DNA from: Gallaecimonas sp045291545
Lineage (GTDB): Bacteria; Pseudomonadota; Gammaproteobacteria; Enterobacterales; Gallaecimonadaceae
Length of the DNA stretch: 64,000 bases
Assembly: GCF_045291545.1 (NCBI RefSeq)
Contig: NZ_CP149514.1
Span: forward strand, 620,001-684,000
Direction: 5' to 3'
The number at the start of each line of letters is the position of its first letter. Positions within the stretch are counted from its first letter, which is position 1. Under the pieces are notes generated by a model. That model was given only the letters and a program-made list of their open reading frames with translations. It was not told where the DNA came from and searched no databases. Positions 58,330 to 64,000 of the stretch are shown here, in pieces. A program made the position numbers and the translations under genes.

Positions 58330-58843
58330 GCAAGCGCTGGTAGCGCCCCTCATCAAAGTGACTATCGCGCCAGGGCACTTGCTTGCGTACCGCGACGAGG
58401 TCAAAACCGCATTTTTCCAGCACCCGTGCTGACGCCCGGTTTTGGCAATCGATACGCGCCTGAACCTGGGTCACCGGCCAATCTTGCTGGAGGTGCTCCA
58501 GTAGTGCCGAAAGGGCTTCGCTGGCAATACCCTGGCGCTGGTGTGCGGGCGCCACGGTATAACCGACTTCGGCCTGTTGGCCGCTGATCACCAGCGCCAA
58601 GTCGCCCAATAACTCGCCGCTGTGGCGATCACAGATAGCCAACTGTACCCAGTGCCCCGGGGTGCCGACCGGCTGGCTGATGATTTGCCGGTACAGCGCT
58701 TTGGCATCATCCAGGCTGTAGTGTTGCCAGCTTTGGTAACGGGCCACATCGGGGTGGTCACGGTAAGCGGCAAAAGTACTCAGATGAGCGGGCGACATCA
58801 TGGCAATGCGTAAGCGCGTGGTATGCAAGCGGATATCGTTCAT
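58304..58843 (-). CDS. GNAT-family N-acetyltransferase (RimJ/RimL-like)
   Basis: A 179-residue GNAT protein. It begins RLHTTRLRIAMMSPAHLSTF, typical of the RimJ/RimL/YdaF branch, and contains EVGYTVAPAHQRQGIASEAL with the acetyl-CoA loop (QRQGIA), and RIDCQNRASARVLEKCGF, the Asn-x-x-S-x-x-x-x-E-K-x-G-F motif. The acceptor is unknown. Its start overlaps the stop of the PAS-GGDEF gene by four bases (ATGA), so the two form an operon, and its end overlaps the poxB tail. Confidence 0.88.
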   Translation of the reverse strand: MNDIRLHTTRLRIAMMSPAHLSTFAAYRDHPDVARYQSWQHYSLDDAKALYRQIISQPVGTPGHWVQLAICDRHSGELLGDLALVISGQQAEVGYTVAPAHQRQGIASEALSALLEHLQQDWPVTQVQARIDCQNRASARVLEKCGFDLVAVRKQVPWRDSHFDEGRYQRLLTIAPIAP

Positions 58844-59796
58844 GCTGATCCTTCAGGTAAATAAAAACCGCTTTTGCCGGCGCTTTTGACACGGTACATG
58901 GCAGCATCGGCCCGGGCTAGCGCTTGTTCAAAGCGTTCACCGGCGCGTACCTGTTCGATACCTATAGACAGGCCGACCTGGGCATCACCGTTATCAACAC
59001 TAAAGGGAGCCTGCATTGCCTCAAGGCACTGTTGGGCCAGAGCCTCAGCACCGGTGCTATCGCTGGAGCGCGGTAACAGCAGCAAAAATTCGTCACCGCC
59101 GAGACGACCCAGGGCGGTGTCGCCATCAATGAGTGCCTGTAGGCGGTGGGTCAATTGCATCAGTAACTCATCACCGCTGCGGTGGCCCAGCTGGTCATTG
59201 ACGGTTTTAAAATCATCCAAGTCGATGAAACATAAATAAAACGGTCCTTGCTGGCGGCGCAGGTAGAACTGCCGTTCCAAGGCCCGGCGGTTCAGCGTGC
59301 CGGTGAGCGGGTCGTGCTCAGCCAGTGCCTGCAATTGTTGCTCGTAATCTTTTTCCTGGGTCATATCGATATGCGTGCCCATGACCCGCAGCGGTTTGCC
59401 GTTGGCATCCCACGCAACGACCCGGCCGCGATCCAGCACCCAGGTAATGCGGCCATGGTGACCAACCATGCGGTGCAGTACTTCGTAAAAAGGGGTTTTG
59501 CCTTGCAGATGAGCGTAAAAATTTTCCAGTACTTCGTCTTTATCGTCCGGGTGCAGGTGTGCCTGCCAGACATCAAAATGCGCGGCTTTGACCTTGGGCT
59601 CATAGCCGAGCAGACTGCCAAAGCGGCGATTGAAGATAATCAACTTGCCGCTGGGCACATCCAATTGCCATAGGCACAGGCCAGTGCCATCCAAGGCCGC
59701 ATCCAGTTTGGCGCGGGCATCATCGGCGATACGCTGCAGGCGAGCGTTGTCTTTTTCCAGCTGACGGAGGCGGGCCAGCAGCGCTTGTTGATCCAT
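58840..59796 (-). CDS. PAS-domain diguanylate cyclase
   Basis: A 318-residue soluble protein: an N-terminal coiled coil (about 3-35), a PAS fold (about 38-150, with WQAHLHPDDKDEVLENFYAH and the PAC-type VMGTHIDMTQEKDYE), and a GGDEF domain (about 155-312). The active motif is GRLGGDEFLLLL with FIDLDDFKTVNDQLGHRSGD upstream, so cyclic-di-GMP synthesis is expected. No RxxD inhibitory site precedes GGDEF, in contrast to the other cyclase here, so it should lack that product feedback. No heme or flavin ligand can be assigned to the PAS domain. Operon with the GNAT gene. Confidence 0.92.
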   Translation of the reverse strand: MDQQALLARLRQLEKDNARLQRIADDARAKLDAALDGTGLCLWQLDVPSGKLIIFNRRFGSLLGYEPKVKAAHFDVWQAHLHPDDKDEVLENFYAHLQGKTPFYEVLHRMVGHHGRITWVLDRGRVVAWDANGKPLRVMGTHIDMTQEKDYEQQLQALAEHDPLTGTLNRRALERQFYLRRQQGPFYLCFIDLDDFKTVNDQLGHRSGDELLMQLTHRLQALIDGDTALGRLGGDEFLLLLPRSSDSTGAEALAQQCLEAMQAPFSVDNGDAQVGLSIGIEQVRAGERFEQALARADAAMYRVKSAGKSGFYLPEGSA

Positions 59797-59904
59797 TGCA
59801 CAGACTCAGAGGCGTTCGCATTTAATGCTCGCCGTTGTAGGCTTGGCTGTAAAGTCAGAAATCGTGGCCAGCACTAATTAACGGCCAGCGACAGCAAGGA
59901 ACAT

Positions 59905-60417
59905 GTGGTGGTAGCAGGATTGGGTGACCCTGAGGCGCGGGTCAGGGTGTATGTGGCCAAGGCGCCACCGTTAAGTGAGTATCAGCAACTGTCGGTAGTG
60001 CAACCATTACAAACCGGTGAAATTGCCGCCATTAACAGTGCCTGCGGCAATGGCTGGCGCAAGGTGTTTAATGTTTACGCCAAGCTGCTCTACGCTCTGC
60101 CTGCTCCGTGGCGGCCACAGCCGGCGCCGGAGCGCTGGCAGGACTACCGGGGTAGCCGGTTGTTGCAGGCAGGCTCCGGTACGGCGCTGTTATTCAGCCC
60201 GCCAACAGCAAAGCCGGGCCTGCATATTATTGCTGGCCGACAGCATGCCCGGGCCTTGGCCGCAGCAGACCAGCTACCTGCCAGACTAAGTTGGCTGGAC
60301 TGTGCTTTTGCCGTCGCTGACCAGGGTACATTGCTAGTCTGCCCCTACCTGGACTACCGGCAGTTGTCTGACCGTCAGATCCAGCGGGTCAGTACTCTGG
60401 TGGCACAACTGCCATAA
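59905..60417 (+). CDS. Conserved-looking protein of unknown function, GTG start
   Basis: A 170-residue soluble protein that I cannot assign to a family. It starts with GTG (59905), or the GTG one codon later, after AAGGA; an ATG at 59903 is out of frame. Notable parts are AGLGDPEARVRVYVAKAPPL, the CGNGWRKVFNVYAKLLYAL block rich in aromatic and basic residues, and a C-terminal region with two Cys (LDCAFAVADQGTLLVCPYLD). No signal peptide or membrane helix is seen. It stands alone between the divergent PAS-GGDEF gene and a terminator. The clean codon structure, ribosome site and terminator argue for a real gene. Confidence 0.75.
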   Translation: MVVAGLGDPEARVRVYVAKAPPLSEYQQLSVVQPLQTGEIAAINSACGNGWRKVFNVYAKLLYALPAPWRPQPAPERWQDYRGSRLLQAGSGTALLFSPPTAKPGLHIIAGRQHARALAAADQLPARLSWLDCAFAVADQGTLLVCPYLDYRQLSDRQIQRVSTLVAQLP

Positions 60418-60443
60418 AAAAGCCGCCAGATGGCGGCTTTTTT
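60416..60443. terminator. Bidirectional intrinsic terminator
   Basis: Stem AAAAAAGCCGCC / GGCGGCTTTTTT with an AGAT loop, between two converging genes. Confidence 0.9.
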
Positions 60444-60458
60444 AGTGCTTGGCAAGAC

Positions 60459-62111
60459 TTAGATCTTGGTCGGGTAGAGGGGCTGAATGTCCACGGGAAC
60501 ATCGCCCAGGCTGGCGTTGACCGCCCGCACGCCATCATCAATGTGGCCATACTTGGCTAAAAAGGCTTTTGCCTCGGCATAATTACCATCGCCCTGTACG
60601 ACGACAACGTCATGCACCAAGTCGGTAATGGCTTGCTCCAGCTTGCCAAAATCGATGCGGTATAAGCCGTCTTGCTGGCGCTTGAGTGCGCCGTGGGCCA
60701 GGTAGTAGCTGTATTGGTAAGCGGCGCCAATGCCGTGCGCTTCATGGATGCCAAAACGCATGGAGCGGAACAGCCCGGCGGCGTAGGTTGCCAGCAGGTT
60801 GTTTTTCTCGCTGCTCGGAAGCTCACCTTTTTTCATCAAAAACAAAATGTTGTAGGCGCCCATGACGTCGGCTTTACCTTCCTCGATGCCCGAATAAAGC
60901 TCTTGTAGCTGGGCAGCAACGGTAGTGGCTTTGCCGTTGACGACAATGCTGCCTGGGCCCAGGGAGTGGGACATTTCATGGAACAGGGTCTCATAGCCGA
61001 AGTATTTCTGATCCAGCAAGGCAGCCTGCTTTGGCACCAGAATATGCGCTGCCATCGGTTTGAGAATACGTTCAAACTTGGCGCCCATGACATTGTTCAA
61101 CAGAACCTTTTTAGCTCCTTTGGCTTCACGAACCCGCTCGTCATTGGGCAGGTTGAAGGCAATGGTCTGCACGCCCGGAACATTGTCACCACCGCCCTGA
61201 ATTTGATCGGCAACCGCGATCGGCGATGCAAAACCGCGCTTGAAGTTCTTGTAATGCTCCGGCACCGGCAGGTTGGCTTCCATGGCACGCAGGTACTTCT
61301 TAAAGCGGTCGAGCTTGGCTGAGGCTTTGGGATCTTTGATGGTGACAAAGGCTTCAAAAGCTGTTTTGTAGCCGAACAGGCCATCGGTATACGTTTCGTA
61401 GGGACCAATGGCCACTTCGATCGGTGTGTCTTTGAGATCCATCCAGGCCAGCTCTGACTGGAAGTAATCATCGGTGCGGAAAGCTTTAGCGCGCAGGCTT
61501 AGGAAACGCTTGAGGCTGGCGTTATGGGTAATGGCAGCGGCCTGTTCCAGCAGCTTGGCGGCCGGCTCCAGCCATTGCTGGTAGTACTGGGAGTAGGGAA
61601 TGGCCACCAGTTTGCCGCCCTGACGCCGGATCACCGTATAAGGGCTGGTAAACGCGGCTTTGTCGTTCGGGTGCTTGGCCAGCCAGGCAGTAAACTCGGC
61701 CTTGCTGAGGTCGGCCGGGTAGAAGCCAGCACCGGCAGTATTTGCCTTATTGCCCCAAAAAGGGTGGCCGGCAGCCAAGCTGTCCCAAGGGCCAAAATGC
61801 TCGTCGAACATGTTCAGCAGCAGGGCTTTATCCGGGCGCTTGCTGGCGGCAATATCGGCGCGGATCGCCGGGTTCTGCTCGTTAACCTGGCGCAGGTAGA
61901 TCTGGCTCATCAGCTGGGCGGCCTGGATCAATTTATTCACCACCTGCTTTTGCTCGTTGTTGAGAAAGGCGGTGTTTACGTGCATGGGCACCGGCACGAT
62001 TTTGTCGCGTTGTTGCTGCAGGTTGTAATGGCTGGCCGGTTCGGTGGCGCTAGCAAGGGTTGGCAGCGCCAGTGAGGCGGTCAGTGCCAGGGCAAGGGCA
62101 GTGTGTTTCAT
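60459..62111 (-). CDS. Exported M49-like zinc peptidase (dipeptidyl-peptidase III / NUDIX-3 C-domain-like)
   Basis: A 550-residue protein with a clear signal peptide (MKHTALALALTASLALPTLASA), so periplasmic or secreted. The zinc site is HEMSH (378-382) with E410-E411-G-K-A-D415 as third-ligand motif, and it contains IGPYETYTDGLFGYKTAFEAFV (in two parts), the block shared by dipeptidyl-peptidase III relatives and the C-terminal part of plant Nudix hydrolase 3. Classical DPP III has HExxxH, one residue longer, and EExRAD. The substrate is unknown; N-terminal dipeptide release from peptides is the family expectation. Single gene with its own terminator. Confidence 0.82.
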   Translation of the reverse strand: MKHTALALALTASLALPTLASATEPASHYNLQQQRDKIVPVPMHVNTAFLNNEQKQVVNKLIQAAQLMSQIYLRQVNEQNPAIRADIAASKRPDKALLLNMFDEHFGPWDSLAAGHPFWGNKANTAGAGFYPADLSKAEFTAWLAKHPNDKAAFTSPYTVIRRQGGKLVAIPYSQYYQQWLEPAAKLLEQAAAITHNASLKRFLSLRAKAFRTDDYFQSELAWMDLKDTPIEVAIGPYETYTDGLFGYKTAFEAFVTIKDPKASAKLDRFKKYLRAMEANLPVPEHYKNFKRGFASPIAVADQIQGGGDNVPGVQTIAFNLPNDERVREAKGAKKVLLNNVMGAKFERILKPMAAHILVPKQAALLDQKYFGYETLFHEMSHSLGPGSIVVNGKATTVAAQLQELYSGIEEGKADVMGAYNILFLMKKGELPSSEKNNLLATYAAGLFRSMRFGIHEAHGIGAAYQYSYYLAHGALKRQQDGLYRIDFGKLEQAITDLVHDVVVVQGDGNYAEAKAFLAKYGHIDDGVRAVNASLGDVPVDIQPLYPTKI

Positions 62112-62240
62112 TGGTTTGGGACCTCTTGTTGACGGGTCGTTAAAAAGCGCCCGCTACCTTGGCTCAGCGCGGGGGGGAGTGCAAGGGGCTGGGGCTGATT
62201 TTGCGCAGTTCGTTGAATAATCCGTGACAAGTGGTGCTTG

Positions 62241-62942
62241 TTAATCCTGCGCCTTGAGTAGCGCGGCCAGCGTAGTTAATGCCCGTTCGGCAGGTAAACG
62301 CTGGCGCTTGGCGGCCAGGTAGTGCTCGGAAAATGTCTGTAACCAGGCACTTAGCAGCGAACTGTTGGCGTTTTCGCCAGCCTGCTGTAGCAGCAGTGCC
62401 GCCACTTCGGCGGTACAAAGGTGGCCATCACGGTATTGTTGGCGCAATTGGTAGGCTGACAACAAAGGCTCATCGATGGAGGTGACCGGCAGGGCATCCA
62501 AATACCGGCTGGTGCGCAACATCTTACGGGCCTGTTGCCAGGTGCCATCGAGGATCAGCAGTTTCACCGGGCCTGTCTCGGGTAGCGGCGTAAGCCGCTG
62601 CGCAGCCACATAATGACGTGGGAAAACAATGCGCGTATTGCCTGTGCTGAACCACTGTTCCAGGCCAGCAGCAGGCTCGGTGCGATGCCACTCAAAGGCT
62701 GCCGTTTCCGGCAGCACATCGCAGATGAGCTTGCCGGTATTGCTGGGCTTAAAAGGCTCATTGTGGTGCATCAGCAAGCCAAATTGCAGTCGGCTTTGCA
62801 GCGTTGGCCGGTACTGGCACAGGCAGAGTCGTAGCGGCAGGCAGCACTGAGCGCAGCGCTCGACACGGGCGCCGCGGGCTAGGTAAGGGCGGCGGCTGTC
62901 TTGCGCTAATTGGGCTTTGAGAGCGAGGACGGCATTCATCAT
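62241..62942 (-). CDS. tapT: tRNA-uridine aminocarboxypropyltransferase, DTW-domain (TapT/YfiP-like)
   Basis: A 233-residue DTW-domain enzyme; TapT adds the 3-amino-3-carboxypropyl group from SAM to U47 of tRNAs, forming acp3U. The N-terminal zinc-type cluster is RCAQCCLPLRLCLC; then LLMHHNEPFKPSNTGKL, the signature DGTWQQARKM, and a C-terminal helical end. The frame begins TTG-ATG-ATG; I took the ATG at 62942. Its start abuts the isocitrate dehydrogenase terminator, so a promoter should lie in or before that hairpin, or it depends on readthrough. Confidence 0.9.
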   Translation of the reverse strand: MMNAVLALKAQLAQDSRRPYLARGARVERCAQCCLPLRLCLCQYRPTLQSRLQFGLLMHHNEPFKPSNTGKLICDVLPETAAFEWHRTEPAAGLEQWFSTGNTRIVFPRHYVAAQRLTPLPETGPVKLLILDGTWQQARKMLRTSRYLDALPVTSIDEPLLSAYQLRQQYRDGHLCTAEVAALLLQQAGENANSSLLSAWLQTFSEHYLAAKRQRLPAERALTTLAALLKAQD

Positions 62943-62943
62943 C

Positions 62944-62968
62944 AAAAAAAGGCCCCAAACGGGGCCTT
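62944..62968 (-). terminator. Intrinsic terminator of the isocitrate dehydrogenase gene
   Basis: On the minus strand, stem AAGGCCCC / GGGGCCTT with a GTTT loop followed by a T run that ends at the tapT start codons. Confidence 0.85.
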
Positions 62969-62987
62969 CGGTGTAGGCGCTTGCGCC

Positions 62988-63995
62988 TTACAGGCGCTCA
63001 AGGATCGCCTGGGTAAACTCGGTGGTGCTGGCATTGCCGCCGAGGTCACGGGTGGTACGGTCGCCACTGTCGATAACCTCTTTGAGGGCGCTGCGGATCT
63101 TCTCTGCTTTGTCCTGCATACCCAGGTATTCGAGCATTTGGATAGAGGCCAGGATCACCGAGCTGGGGTTGGCGATGTTCTTGCCGGCGATATCCGGTGC
63201 AGAACCGTGTACCGCTTCAAAGATCGCGGCGTCTTTGCCGATATTGGCGCCAGGAGCCATACCCAGGCCACCGACCAGACCGGCACACAGATCCGAAACG
63301 ATGTCACCGAACAGGTTGGTGGTAACAATCACGTCGAAGCGTTCCGGATACATCACCAGGTTCATACAGCAGGCGTCGACGATCATTTCTTCAAAGGCGA
63401 TGTCGTCATAGCGCTTGGCCACTTCCCGCGCCACTTCCAGGAACAGGCCGGAGGTAGACTTGAGGATATTGGCTTTGTGCACGGCAGTGACTTTCTTGCG
63501 GTTTTCGCGGCGCGCCAGTTCAAAGGCAAAGGTAACGATGCGCTCAGCGCCGTCACGACTGATCACCGAAGTGGCTTCTGCGAAGGTACGGTCTTCATTG
63601 ACCTTCTGGCCAACACCGGCGTACATGCCTTCGGTGTTTTCACGCACGGTGATGATGTCGATGTTGTCGTAACGGGACTTGGTGCCTTTGAACGACAGTA
63701 CCGGACGCACGTTGGCGTACAGCTGGAATTTTTTACGCAAAGACACGTTGATGGACGTAAAGCCACCACCGACTGGCGTAGTCAGCGGCCCCTTGAGGGT
63801 AACCTTGTTCTTTTCAATCAGATCCAGGGTGGCCTGCGGCAGCAGCTCGCCGGTTTCTTCCAGCGCTGCCAGGCCCGCTTTGGCAAAGTCGTATTCAAAG
63901 TCGCAGCCGGCTTTGTCGAGAACTTTCAGGGCTGAATCGATGATGTCCGGGCCGATACCGTCGCCGGGGATCACGGTGATGCGTTGTTTAGTCAT
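62988..63995 (-). CDS. NAD-dependent isocitrate dehydrogenase
   Basis: A 335-residue enzyme that oxidises isocitrate to 2-oxoglutarate, complete within the window. It starts with KQRITVIPGDGIGPDI, and carries TSINVSLRKKFQLYANVRPV with the substrate-binding Ser/Asn/Arg set, RENTEGMYAG, the catalytic Lys/Asp region HKANILKSTSG and TTNLFGDIVSDL, and the cofactor loop EAVHGSAPDIAGKNIANP. In NADP enzymes the loop has Lys-Tyr after the Pro; here it is Asp-Ile, the NAD pattern. It resembles the homodimeric or mitochondrial-type NAD-IDH rather than E. coli Icd. Isopropylmalate dehydrogenase is less likely from the loop sequences. Confidence 0.9.
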   Translation of the reverse strand: MTKQRITVIPGDGIGPDIIDSALKVLDKAGCDFEYDFAKAGLAALEETGELLPQATLDLIEKNKVTLKGPLTTPVGGGFTSINVSLRKKFQLYANVRPVLSFKGTKSRYDNIDIITVRENTEGMYAGVGQKVNEDRTFAEATSVISRDGAERIVTFAFELARRENRKKVTAVHKANILKSTSGLFLEVAREVAKRYDDIAFEEMIVDACCMNLVMYPERFDVIVTTNLFGDIVSDLCAGLVGGLGMAPGANIGKDAAIFEAVHGSAPDIAGKNIANPSSVILASIQMLEYLGMQDKAEKIRSALKEVIDSGDRTTRDLGGNASTTEFTQAILERL

Positions 63996-64000
63996 GGTGC

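Noticed and set aside
62910..63935. Long (341-residue) plus-strand frame opposite the isocitrate dehydrogenase gene
   Set aside because: Shadow frame; the minus-strand protein has all catalytic motifs, and this one has none.

Overview
The window is a dense, ordinary stretch of core chromosome from a free-living gammaproteobacterium with fairly high GC. Several gene orders match those known from Escherichia, Shewanella, Aeromonas and relatives: barA | rlmD-relA-mazG-pyrG-eno, ftsB-ispD-ispF-truD-surE-pcm-yqaA-nlpD-rpoS | mutS, pncC-recA-recX-alaS-lysC-csrA-tRNA-Ser-tRNA-Arg, yfjD-ypjD | ffh-rpsP-rimM-trmD-rplS, prs-ispE-lolB | hemA-prfA-prmC-sirB2-sirB1-kdsA, and gcvA-ygdD-rlmM. A Gallaecimonas-like member of the Aeromonas/Alteromonas side of the class would fit, but the genus is a guess. 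I see no insertion sequence, prophage, CRISPR array, integron or plasmid-type gene.

Layout. 1-4.1 kb: the tail of acpS, then uppP and the BarA sensor kinase on the minus strand. 4.2-11.5 kb: the rlmD-relA-mazG-pyrG-eno run, without mazEF. 11.5-13.0 kb: two extra genes, a TonB-like one-helix protein and a YfcG-type glutathione transferase, separating eno from ftsB. 13.1-19.4 kb: an overlapping chain from ftsB to nlpD and rpoS. 19.4-28.8 kb: mutS, pncC, SOS-controlled recA-recX, alaS, lysC, csrA and a tRNA cluster. 28.8-35.2 kb: a transporter, gshA, a 355-nt gap with three tandem related units, a lysozyme-like lipoprotein, and yfjD-ypjD. 35.3-38.8 kb: SRP and ribosome genes. 38.9-44 kb: minus-strand metabolic genes, a diguanylate cyclase, prs, ispE and lolB. 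44-53.6 kb: hemA to kdsA, then gcvA to rlmM. 53.6-64 kb: smaller units, including a LysR / citrate synthase / pyruvate oxidase locus, a second diguanylate cyclase, an M49-like zinc peptidase, tapT and an NAD-dependent isocitrate dehydrogenase.

Functional links. Several global regulators lie close together: BarA feeds the Csr system and csrA is in the window; RelA makes ppGpp; NlpD's gene lies directly before rpoS, the general stress sigma factor. Two GGDEF proteins and a PilZ-like protein point to cyclic-di-GMP signalling. IspD, IspF and IspE cover three steps of the MEP isoprenoid pathway. Ffh, S16, RimM, TrmD, L19, PrfA, PrmC, RlmD, RlmM, TruD and TapT serve ribosome or tRNA maturation and translation.

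Novelty. I found no convincing undescribed multi-gene system. The observations most worth a second look are the three tandem related units between gshA and the lipoprotein gene, two of them ending in strong minus-strand terminators; a probable CTG start for recX that overlaps the recA stop; the catalytic Asp-to-Glu change in the short citrate synthase next to a LysR-site dyad; and a strong terminator inside the tRNA-Arg cluster.
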